Assembly: GCA_025350245.1 (NCBI GenBank)
Contig: JANXYG010000004.1
Coordinates: 45,082 to 109,081, forward strand
Direction of reading: 5' to 3'
Source of the DNA: Betaproteobacteria bacterium
GTDB lineage: Bacteria; Pseudomonadota; Gammaproteobacteria; Burkholderiales; Ga0077523
DNA: 64,000 bases
The notes beneath the pieces are model-generated. The model had not been told where the DNA came from, made no database searches, and was given only the letters and a program-made list of their open reading frames with translations. The position numbers were made by a program, and so were the translations under genes. Below are positions 36,236 through 43,693 of the stretch, one piece after another (the stretch's first letter is position 1; the number at the start of each line of letters is the position of its first letter).

Positions 36236-37024
36236 TCAAGCAGCGATGGTGCTCTCGTGCCAACGACGCAGCGTCAGCCACGCGAGCAGGCTCGCCGCGG
36301 CGAACAGCGCCACGCCCGTGGCGGTGATGAGTACGAGCGCGGCGAACAGGCGCGGGATGTTGAGCTGAAGCCCGGCTTGCAGGATCTGATAGGCCAGACC
36401 GGAGGCGGTGCCGCCGGTCCCGGCGACGAACTCGGCCACCACCGCGCCGATCAGCGACAGACCACTCGAGACCTTGAGGCCGGCAAAGAAATACGGCAGC
36501 GCCGACGGTACCCGCAGCCTGAACAGCGTCTGCCAGCGGCTGGCGCGATTCATCCGGAACAGGTCGAGCAGCCCGCGGTCGACGCTGCGCAGGCCGAGCG
36601 TGGTGTTGGCGATCATCGGAAACAGCGCCACGATGGTGGCGCAGATCACCAGCGCCGGCAGCGGATCGCGCACCCAGATGATGATCAGCGGGGCGATCGC
36701 CACGATCGGCGTCACCTGCAGCAGCACCGCGTAAGGCAGGAGGCTCATCTCCACCGCACGGCTTTGCACGAACACGAAGGCCGTTGCCACGCCCAGAACC
36801 ACCGCGGCCAGCAACGCCAGCAGCGCGATACTCAGGGTGACCAGCAGCGACGCTGACAGCAGCGACCAGTCGGCCACCAGCGTTTTCGCCACCAGCCACG
36901 GGCCGGGAACCAGATACGACGGCACGTCGAACACGGTGACAAGACCTTGCCAAAACAGGATCACGACGACGCCGACCCCGAGAGGCGCGAGCACCAGCGA
37001 CCAGCGGTTGGTACCGGCGCTCAT
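36236..37024 (-). CDS. ABC permease, SsuC/TauC/ThiX type
   Basis: 262 residues with about six membrane segments. The EAA-like loop is DLFRMNRASRWQTLFRLRVPSALPYFFAGLK. Downstream comes the characteristic SLIGAVVAEFVAGTGGTASGLAYQI. Start 37024 overlaps the ATPase stop (ATGA). Works with the neighbouring ATPase and binding protein. Confidence 0.94.
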   Translation of the reverse strand: MSAGTNRWSLVLAPLGVGVVVILFWQGLVTVFDVPSYLVPGPWLVAKTLVADWSLLSASLLVTLSIALLALLAAVVLGVATAFVFVQSRAVEMSLLPYAVLLQVTPIVAIAPLIIIWVRDPLPALVICATIVALFPMIANTTLGLRSVDRGLLDLFRMNRASRWQTLFRLRVPSALPYFFAGLKVSSGLSLIGAVVAEFVAGTGGTASGLAYQILQAGLQLNIPRLFAALVLITATGVALFAAASLLAWLTLRRWHESTIAA

Positions 37025-37785
37025 GCCGCCCCCGCCCGCAGCATCAAGCTCTGCAACTGGCCGCACAACGCGGCAAAACGAGCACTCAGGCGAAAGCCGT
37101 CGTCGCGTGGATGCGGCTCATCGATCACCAGTTCGGCGGCGATGCGTCCCGGCCGTGGCGACATCACCAGCACCCGGGACGACACGAACACCGCTTCGAC
37201 CAGGCTGTGGGTGACGAACAGAGTGGTGAACCGGCGTTCCTGCCAAAGGTCGAGCAATTCCCGGTCGAGCCGTCCGCGGGTGATCTCGTCGAGTGCGCCG
37301 AAGGGCTCGTCCATCAACAGCAGGCGTGGCGCTATCACCAGCGCCCGCGCGATCGACGCCCGCATCTGCATGCCGCCCGACAGTTCACGCGGCAACGCCT
37401 GCGCAAAGTCCGACAGCCCGACTCTCGCCAGTGCTTCCGCGACGCGCGCCTCCCGGTCGGTTGCGGGCGCGCCGGCGAGTTCGAGCGGCAACGCCACATT
37501 TTTTGCCACCCTGGCCCAGGGCATGAGCGTCGCGGACTGGAATACGAACGCCGTGGCGTCTTCGTCGGCGCGCCGCACGGCGCCCTGGCTGGGCGCGACC
37601 AGCCCGGCCGCGATGCGTAGCAGGGTGCTCTTCCCGCAGCCCGACGGCCCGATGAAGGTCAGGAACTCGGCGCGCCGGACCAGAAGGTCGACGGTGTCGA
37701 GGGCGCGAACGCCGTTGGCGTGAACATGCGATACCTGAGACAACTCGAGGGCGGTGGCAGGACCGTCGTCCGTCACTTTGTGCAT
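37021..37785 (-). CDS. ABC ATPase, SsuB/TauB/ThiZ type
   Basis: 254 residues. Walker A GPSGCGKST, Q-loop FVFQSATLMPW, signature LSGGMQMR, Walker B LLLMDEPFGALDEITR, switch His in VTHSLVEA. GGAG lies 5 nt before ATG 37785. It is the first gene of the minus-strand importer operon and is divergent from the STAS gene; the 21 nt between the two starts are too short for separate full promoters, so these must overlap coding sequence. Confidence 0.96.
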   Translation of the reverse strand: MHKVTDDGPATALELSQVSHVHANGVRALDTVDLLVRRAEFLTFIGPSGCGKSTLLRIAAGLVAPSQGAVRRADEDATAFVFQSATLMPWARVAKNVALPLELAGAPATDREARVAEALARVGLSDFAQALPRELSGGMQMRASIARALVIAPRLLLMDEPFGALDEITRGRLDRELLDLWQERRFTTLFVTHSLVEAVFVSSRVLVMSPRPGRIAAELVIDEPHPRDDGFRLSARFAALCGQLQSLMLRAGAA

Positions 37786-37806
37786 GCTGCTCCAGGCTTG
37801 CGATAG

Positions 37807-38214
37807 ATGGACGGCCGCAACTTTGGCATATTCAGGCGCATTCGATCGAAAATAACCGGCAAGAAAACCAGGCGAGTCGACATCACCCGCGCCGAGAACG
37901 GCATCACCATCGTCAGTCTTGCCGGACGCCTCGACCTCGAGGGCGCCCGTGATCTCGAAAGCACGTACACGTTGGAGACCACCACCCGGCGCGCTCTCAT
38001 CGTCGTGAACCTCGCCGCGGTCAGATTTCTCGCGTCGATCGGTATCCGCACATTGCTGGTCAGTGCCCGCGCGCAGGGCCAGTGCGGCGGCAAGCTGGTG
38101 TTGGCGGGGGCCGATCCGCTGGTGCGCACGGTGATCGAGACCGCCGGCGTGGATCAACTCATTCCCACCTTCGCGACCGTCGGCCTGGCGGAAGCAGCGC
38201 TGCTGAACGGCTGA
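37807..38214 (+). CDS. STAS-domain anti-sigma factor antagonist
   Basis: 135 residues. After a basic N-terminus (RRIRSKITGKKTRR) comes a STAS domain: ITIVSLAGRLDLEGARDLE, then VVNLAAVRFLASIGIRTLLVSA, where the Ser in ASIG is the usual phosphorylation site of RsbV/SpoIIAA-like proteins. Such proteins bind an RsbW-type kinase in partner-switching control. The next gene downstream (12 nt) encodes an RsbW-like ATPase joined to a PP2C phosphatase but is broken by frameshifts, so the partner of this protein may be lost. Confidence 0.92.
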   Translation: MDGRNFGIFRRIRSKITGKKTRRVDITRAENGITIVSLAGRLDLEGARDLESTYTLETTTRRALIVVNLAAVRFLASIGIRTLLVSARAQGQCGGKLVLAGADPLVRTVIETAGVDQLIPTFATVGLAEAALLNG

Positions 38215-38226
38215 CGGCGCCGCGCC

Positions 38227-39790
38227 GTGCGCCGTCTGGTCCTTGCGAGCGACGCCGACGCCGTGCTTGCGGCGAGTGCGTGGCTGCGCGCCCTCGCCCA
38301 AGACGAACGACTGTCCCACGACACCGAGTTTCGGCTCGACCTGTGCCTGACCGAGCTCGTCAGCAATACCGTGGCCCATGCCCATGCCGGCGGCGCATCG
38401 CATCGAAGTCGACATCGTGCTCGATCCCGAAGCCGTGTCGGTACGTCTTGCGGACGACGGCGCGCCATTCGAACCGTTCGCGGCCGAGACGGCCGCATTG
38501 CCCCGGTGCCTGGCCGAGGCTGAACCGGGCGGTGCCGGTCTGCGTCTGGTGCGCGAATTCTGCGATAGCGTGAGCTACCGCCGCGATGGACCGCACAACA
38601 TCGTCGAGTTCGCGGTCCTGCGCGCCCGGCCGCGCGCCCCCGCCACGAGCCCGCCCGGCGAGGTCGGGGCAGATGCGGCAACATCCCTGATCCGCGCCAT
38701 GTCGCGCTGCGATCTGTTTCGCGATCTCCCCATGGACCAGCTCGAAGCGATCGCGGCGCAGGGCAGCGTGCGCACGGCGCACGAGATGGCGAAGTCCTGC
38801 TGCGTCCCGGCGACACCAACCGGCACGTGGCGGTGGTGCTCGAAGGCGCATTGTCGATCCACCTCGACACCGACAGCGCCGACGAGGCGCTCGTCATCGG
38901 CACCGGCGAATGCGTCGGCGAGATGTCCGTGGTCGATGCGAGCCCGGTGTCGGCCCTTGGTGACCGCTCGCGGGGACTGCCGCATCCCTGTTGATCGAGG
39001 CCGAGGCGTTCCTGAACCATGTACTGCCGCTGCCGTCGGTGGCGACCTGTTCGATGCGTTCTTCGTCGATCCCGATCACCTGTTCCTGGTGATCGGCGAT
39101 GTCTGCGGCAAGGGAATGCCGGCCGCGCTGTTCATGGTCAGGACGCTCACGCTGCTGCGAACCGAGGTGCAGGCGATCGCCAACGCCGCCACCGGTTCGG
39201 TCGCGACCTCGCTCGGGTCGATCATCGCCAGCGTGAACCGCACCCTGTTCGACGATCTGCAGGGTGAGTTGTTCGTGAGCCTGTGGTGCGGCGTGCTGGA
39301 AGTATCGTCCGGGCGCTTGTCGTGCCTCAATGCCGGCCATCTGCCGCCCCTGCTGCTGCGGTCGGGCCACATGCCGTCGCTCCTCGACGCCCGGCGCAAT
39401 CCGATCGTGGGTGTGGTGCCCGATCACGCCTTCGAAGCCTTCGACATCCGATTCGAAGCAGGCGATTCGCTGCTGCTCTACACGGACGGGGTGACCGAGG
39501 CGACAGCCTTGTCGGGCGACCTGTTCGGCGACGATCGACTATATGGGTTGGCCGTCGACAGCGACCGGGGTGCGGCGGAACGATTGCTCGATGTCGTGTT
39601 CGATGCCGTGATCCGGTTCACCGCCGATCAGGCCATGGCCGATGACCTGACGGCGATGTGTCTGCGGCTCGGACTATCGCCGTCGCTCGGCCTCTCAGTC
39701 GAGAGTGACCGCGATGTTTCGCTCGATGGCGGGAGGCGGTGGCGACGATCGTTCATGGTCGACAACATTGGCGACCAGGGGGCCGAGGCC
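38227..39790 (+). pseudogene. RsbW-type kinase / cNMP-binding / SpoIIE phosphatase regulator, multiply frameshifted
   Basis: One former gene can be followed through three frames. Frame 1 from GTG 38227 encodes the start of an HATPase_c_2 domain (LCLTELVSNTVAHAHAGG). Near 38390 it moves to frame 2 (RIEVDIVLDPEAVSVRLADDG, then LRLVREFCDSVSYRRDG). Near 38785 it moves to frame 1 for a cyclic-nucleotide-binding domain (GEVLLRPGDTNRHVAVVLEG, GECVGEMSVVDASPVSAL). It passes through frame 2 near 38960 and frame 3 near 38985 (LLIEAEAFLNHVL). About 39030 frame 2 resumes inside a PP2C/SpoIIE domain (VGGDLFDAFFVDPDHLFLVIGDVCGKGMPAALFM; shown by its GGD and GDVCGKG motifs), ending DDLTAMCLRL. The end of the cNMP domain and the start of the PP2C domain are missing. 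The 3' boundary is uncertain because frame 2 has no stop until 40627. Confidence 0.85.
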
Positions 39791-39908
39791 TCTTCGCCGG
39801 GCAGGCGGTATGCTCCGTTCCTGCCCGGCGATGCGCATGCGTGGCGTCGCGGTGACGCCAGCGCCGTGCATCGGGTTGTCGACGGCCTCATTCTTCGGAG
39901 AACCCCCT

Positions 39909-40700
39909 ATGGATCTCAAGCTTGCGGACAAACTCGCCCTCGTTTCCGGCTCCAGCAAAGGCATCGGCCTGGCCATCGCCAGGACCCTGGCGGTGGAAGG
40001 CTGCCGGGTCATCATCAACGGGCGTTCACCCGATGCGGTCGCGGAGGGTGTGGCGAATATTCTCGGGGCCGCACCCGGCGCGGAGGTGCAGGCGTTCGTG
40101 GGCGACCTTTCCGTGGCCAGCGTCACGGCGGAAATGGTCGATCGATTTCCCACGGTCGATGTGCTGGTGAACAACCTGGGCATCTTCGAGCGCAAGGTAT
40201 TCGAGCAGATCGGCGACGACGACTGGCAGCGCTACTTCGATGTCAACGTGATGAGCGGTGTGCGGCTGTCGCGCGCCTACCTGGCCGGGATGAAGCAGCG
40301 CAACTGGGGCCGCATCGTGTTCATCAGCAGCGAGAGCGGTATCCAGATCCCGCCCGACATGATTCACTACGGCATGACCAAGACGGCGCAGCTCGCCGTA
40401 TCGCGCGGACTCGCCGAAACCTGTGCTGGCACGGGTGTCACGGTGAACGCGGTGCTGCCCGGCCCCACCTATTCCGACGGCAACAAGGCGGCAATCGCAA
40501 AGCGCGCGCCGGGCAAGCCACTGGCCGAAGTGGAGAAGGAATTCTTCGAGAAAGTGCGCCCGAGTTCGTTGTTGAAGCGCTACGCAACCGTCGACGAGGT
40601 CGCCAGCATGGTGGCCTATGTATGTAGTCCGCTGGCTTCGGCCACCAACGGCGCCGCCCTGCGCGTCGAGGGTGGCGTAGTCAGAGCCTGCTTCGGCTAG
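39909..40700 (+). CDS. Short-chain dehydrogenase/reductase
   Basis: 263 residues, intact. The nucleotide motif is SGSSKGIGLAIA; the NNLG motif is VLVNNLGIFE; the active site is FISSESG plus YGMTK (Ser, Tyr, Lys). The end ATNGAALRVEGGVVRACFG fits the family. Substrate unknown. It stands alone between a frameshifted regulator and a catalase remnant, and carries no frameshifts itself. Confidence 0.93.
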   Translation: MDLKLADKLALVSGSSKGIGLAIARTLAVEGCRVIINGRSPDAVAEGVANILGAAPGAEVQAFVGDLSVASVTAEMVDRFPTVDVLVNNLGIFERKVFEQIGDDDWQRYFDVNVMSGVRLSRAYLAGMKQRNWGRIVFISSESGIQIPPDMIHYGMTKTAQLAVSRGLAETCAGTGVTVNAVLPGPTYSDGNKAAIAKRAPGKPLAEVEKEFFEKVRPSSLLKRYATVDEVASMVAYVCSPLASATNGAALRVEGGVVRACFG

Positions 40701-40704
40701 AGAG

Positions 40705-40760
40705 TTACCCCCCCGGGCTGCGCTGCGTCTTTCCCCCTGTGGGCGCTGCCCCTTCACTCA
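40705..40760. repeat. GC-rich dispersed repeat, copy 3 (degenerate)
   Basis: ACCCCCCCGGGCTGCGCTGC continues into GTCTTTCCCCCTGTGGGCGC, resembling the core of copies at 4283-4409 and 32350-32420. Again it directly follows a stop codon (SDR, 40700). Confidence 0.6.
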
Positions 40761-40787
40761 CAAAGCACTCTTCGCTCCGCTCCAAAG

Positions 40788-40815
40788 AAAACGGACCCTC
40801 GTGAGGCCCGTTTTT
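40788..40815. terminator. Bidirectional terminator
   Basis: AAAACGG (40788-40794) pairs with CCGTTTT, with an inner CCTC-GT-GAGG stem, and is flanked by A and T runs on both sides. It serves the SDR on plus and the PEP-CTERM tail on minus. Confidence 0.75.
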
Positions 40816-40836
40816 GGTTTACTGCTGTCCGCAGCG

Positions 40837-40917
40837 TCAGGCTTTGCGGCGCCGCGCCAGCGCGCCGATGCCGATCAGGCCGGCAGCGAACAGCGCGTAG
40901 GTCGACGGTTCCGGCAT
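40837..40917 (-). pseudogene. Orphan PEP-CTERM sorting tail
   Basis: The minus strand encodes [20 protein letters not shown] followed by ARRRKA and TGA: a complete PEP-CTERM signal (PEP motif, hydrophobic helix, Arg cluster) directly before a terminator. The protein body that should precede it is absent; instead catalase sequence abuts it in another frame. Confidence 0.85.
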
Positions 40918-40918
40918 C

Positions 40919-41703
40919 GGTCGCGATCTGGATCAATACGTTCCAGCGCGGAAAGTCGCCGCGGGCGATGGCGCCGAACAGGTCGCGCTGCGCATGGTCG
41001 GGGTCGGCGCCCGCGAGGCGAACGGCTTCGGCGGCGGGGAGATTCCTGATGCCCTGCTGTGTCTTCAGGTGCCACTTCACCCATGCGCGTTCGCCACCGG
41101 CGTCGATGAGGCTGAAGGTGTGGCTGCCGAAGCCGTCCATGTGGCGATAGCCGTCGGGTGTGCCGCGGTCTGAGAACAGCATCGTCACCTGATGCAGGCT
41201 TTCCGGCGCTCGGCTCCAGAAGTCCCACATCATCGCCGGCGATTTTAGGTTGGTTTGCGGATCGCGCTTCTGCGTGTGCACGAAGTCCGGAAACTTGATC
41301 GGATCCTTGATGAAGAACATCGGTGTGTTGTTGCCGACGAGGTCCCAGTTGCCTTCCTCGGTGTAGAAGCGGATGGCGAAGCCGCGCGGATCGCGCTCGG
41401 TATCGGCGCTGCCGCGTTCGCCGCCTACCGTAGAGAAGCGCACGAAGGTCTCGGTGGTCTTGCCGATGGCCGCGAACAGCTTGGCCTTGGTGTACTTCTG
41501 ATGTCGTGCGTGACGGTGAAGGTGCCGTGAGCGCCCGACCCCTTGGCGTGTACCACGCGCTCGGGAATGCGCTCGCGGTTGAAGTGCTGCAGCTTCTCGA
41601 TGAGGTGGAAATCCTGCAGCAAGACCGGCCCGCGCGCGCCGGCGGTGATCGAGTTCTGGTTGTCGGGGACGGGGATGCCGGAAGCGGTGGTAAGCGTGGA
41701 CAA
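40919..41703 (-). pseudogene. Catalase, truncated and frameshifted
   Basis: A clade 3-type heme catalase remnant. TTG 41703 (after AAAAGGAACG) starts [18 protein letters not shown], followed by [14 protein letters not shown] and [20 protein letters not shown] with the catalytic His. Near 41508 the frame shifts, and the second frame continues [49 protein letters not shown] and [14 protein letters not shown] to [14 protein letters not shown]. There, at about residue 260 of some 480, homology stops and a PEP-CTERM tail begins in a different frame. The heme-ligand Tyr region is missing, so no active enzyme can result. Confidence 0.9.
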
Positions 41704-41820
41704 GATGACGTTCCTTTTCGAAAGGTTCTCCGGCGGGCTACCGAGGCGCCCGCGTTGCCGCAACACTCGTATGAACAATCAATCCGGCCAGCATCGTCCC
41801 GAGAACCAGCGATGCCCCGA

Positions 41821-42476
41821 CGGTGCCGAAGCCGAGACCACCGAAACTTTCGGTGGTCGGCAAGTCCCCATCGCGTATTCGCTGAAGGTGCCGGGCACTG
41901 CCATTGACCCGAATGGCCGCTATGCGTTGCGGGCGACCATCACCGTGGGCGGAGAGCTGCGCTTCACCACCACGCGCCGCTATCCGGTGCTTACCCCCCC
42001 CGGGGGGCGTACCAGGCCGACTTGCGTCTGGATGCCGTGAGAGCGGGCACGGCGGCGGCTAGCCCTGAATCGAACCCGGATGCAATGGTCGGGGCGACGG
42101 CGGATCAAGAGACCCGTTCTACCGCCAACCCAAAAGATACCTACTGGAAGCTGATCGAGATCGACGGCGAAAAGGTGACCATGGTGGAGGGCCAGCGCCG
42201 GAAGTGCGTATGACGCTGGCGAGCCAGGACACCTGGGTGATCGGTTTCAGTGGGTGCCATCAATGGATGGGGAGCTTCCAGCAGGAGGGCGCCGAGCTGC
42301 GGTTCTCGCAGATGGCCGGCACCATGATGGCCTGCATGCCACCGCTGATGGACCTCGAACGCAAGGTGCTGAAGGTGATCGGCGCAACCACCGGCTATCG
42401 CATCGATGGCGAGCAGTTGACCGTTCTGGCGGACGGTCAGGCGCTGGCGCGGTTCGAGTCGGTGTACCTGAGATGA
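41821..42476 (+). pseudogene. YscW/META-domain lipoprotein, frameshifted and 5'-truncated
   Basis: The remains of a YscW (YbaY-like) plus META/HslJ protein lie in three frames. Frame 2 gives VPIAYSLKVPGTAIDPNGRY and LRFTTTRRYPVLT. At a C8-G6 homopolymer (41993-42006) it moves to frame 1: AYQADLRLDAVRAG, then NPKDTYWKLIEIDGEKV. Near 42200 it moves to frame 3: VRMTLASQDTWVIGFSGCHQ, MAGTMMACMPPLMDLERKVL, ending ARFESVYLR at 42476. GCxxxxG and TMMAC are META landmarks. No signal peptide is found; the 5' end is lost near an 11-bp perfect inverted repeat. In intact relatives this is an envelope protein of unclear role. Confidence 0.8.
41836..41858. repeat. Perfect 11-bp inverted repeat at a pseudogene junction
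   Basis: GACCACCGAAA (41836-41846) and TTTCGGTGGTC (41848-41858) with a one-base centre. It sits where the YscW-like remnant begins, between two divergent pseudogenes. Confidence 0.85.
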
Positions 42477-42561
42477 GCCCGGCGCCCCCGGGGTCGATCG
42501 ACAGAAGAGAGATACCGACCACCCGGGGACGATGCCCGCCCGGGTGGTCGGGCCCGAGCCG

Positions 42562-42912
42562 TCAGACCAGATAGCTTTCGATGCTCGTGCCGCCGTCGAT
42601 CGCATCGCGCAGCCACCGGGGACGCGAGCCGCGGCCCGTCCAGGTGTTGCCGGCGTTGTCGCGATACTTGATCTTTACCTTGCGGGTCTTTTTCGCTGTC
42701 GCTGTCGCTGTCGGGGCGGGTGCCGCAGCCTTCACTTTCGGCGGACGGCCGCGTGTGCCAGCCAGGCCGAGATCCTGGGCCGTGAGCCCGTAGACGGCGA
42801 TCGCCTCCTTGATGCGGGCGACGACGTCGGCGATCTCTTTCTTCCGAAGATTGTGGGCTTCGCGGGTTAGTGCTTCGATCTGCTTCTGGATTTGCTGAAA
42901 GGTCTTGGCCAT
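42562..42912 (-). CDS. H-NS family nucleoid protein
   Basis: 116 residues. The N-terminal coiled-coil oligomerisation part starts MAKTFQQIQKQIEALTREA. A linker with GTRGRPPK (AT-hook-like) and an Ala/Lys-rich stretch follows. The C-terminal DNA-binding domain is YRDNAGNTWTGRGSRPRWL, the GRGxxPRW form of betaproteobacterial H-NS (BpH3, Bv3F type). It silences AT-rich, often foreign, DNA. It lies beside the decayed, transposon-bearing region. A CATAAT -10-like box stands upstream near 42975. Confidence 0.93.
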   Translation of the reverse strand: MAKTFQQIQKQIEALTREAHNLRKKEIADVVARIKEAIAVYGLTAQDLGLAGTRGRPPKVKAAAPAPTATATAKKTRKVKIKYRDNAGNTWTGRGSRPRWLRDAIDGGTSIESYLV

Positions 42913-42937
42913 TAGAGGTGTCGTGTGATTGTGGAAG

Positions 42938-42969
42938 ATAAGGGCAATGAAGCATAAGGGCAATGAAGC
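42938..42969. repeat. 16-bp tandem duplication before the hns-like gene
   Basis: ATAAGGGCAATGAAGC occurs twice without a gap (42938-42953, 42954-42969) in the leader or promoter of the H-NS gene. Confidence 0.9.
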
Positions 42970-43092
42970 ACCCGCTATTATGGTAGCCGAAAGGAGCGGG
43001 ATTGGCTCGATAAATCCGCGTGGTGGAATGCGGCTCCTCGTCGTCCCGTGTGGAATTTGACGTTAGGTTGATAATTGTGGTCATGATGTCCG

Positions 43093-43375
43093 GTGGAGCT
43101 TGTGGGCAGGCCGGTTCAGAAGGTGGGTCTCAATGTCGGCCAAGCACCGGACCGGCTTCAAGGTGGCCAGCCAAGCCAAGCGCCTGAGTTGCCCGGGCTG
43201 CGGGGCCAGCGATCAAGCGATCCACGACCGGGTGCGGCGTTTGCCAAGGGCGTCACCGAATCTCTGCCCAACGCCCTGATCAGCTATGACCGCTAGCACG
43301 TCGTGGCCCTGGTCAACCAGGCGATGGACCCGGTGCGCAGCGCCGAGTGGGGGACCGGCGGTTGATCAAGGTGGC
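43093..43375 (+). pseudogene. ISL3-family transposase remnant
   Basis: Two pieces in different frames. Frame 2 from 43133 holds an N-terminal zinc-finger part (KRLSCPGCGASDQAIHDRVRR). Frame 1 holds a fragment of the DDE domain: FAKGVTESLPNALISYDR, an in-frame TAG at 43294, then HVVALVNQAMDPVRSAEW. In intact ISL3 transposases these parts are separated by over 100 residues, so there is a deletion between them. No inverted repeats were identified. Confidence 0.75.
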
Positions 43376-43693
43376 GCAGCAGTTGGCGGGCAAGCCCACG
43401 GCGAGCATTCCCGGGGCGTGCTCGATGCGTGGATGTGGGCGCGCGAGCCGCGCGATGCGCCAACCAGCATCGGGATATTCGGTCGCACCCCCGGCGAAAT
43501 CGTGATCGGCGGCGGCATCGCGTCGGTCAAGGACATGCTGCATCGGGCGCATCTTTACCGCTGGGGCAACTGCACATGCCACTTGGCGCGCCAGTCGTAG
43601 TCAGGTTCAGAGACCGTAAACCGAGAGGCGGACGGTCGAGATTACCGACGTCCTGTGTACCGTATGGCAACCGAACCGACGGAGCGTCGAAGA
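43376..43693. other. Region without recognised gene
   Basis: Open frames exist (for example one with GRTPGEIVIGGGIASVKDML) but none matches a family I recognise. It lies between the ISL3 remnant and the end of pilY1 and may be further degraded insertion material. Confidence 0.4.

Noticed and set aside
41036-41443. Minus-strand frame taken alone as a complete small catalase-like gene
   Set aside because: It lacks its own start and is clearly the continuation, after a frameshift, of the frame starting at 41703.
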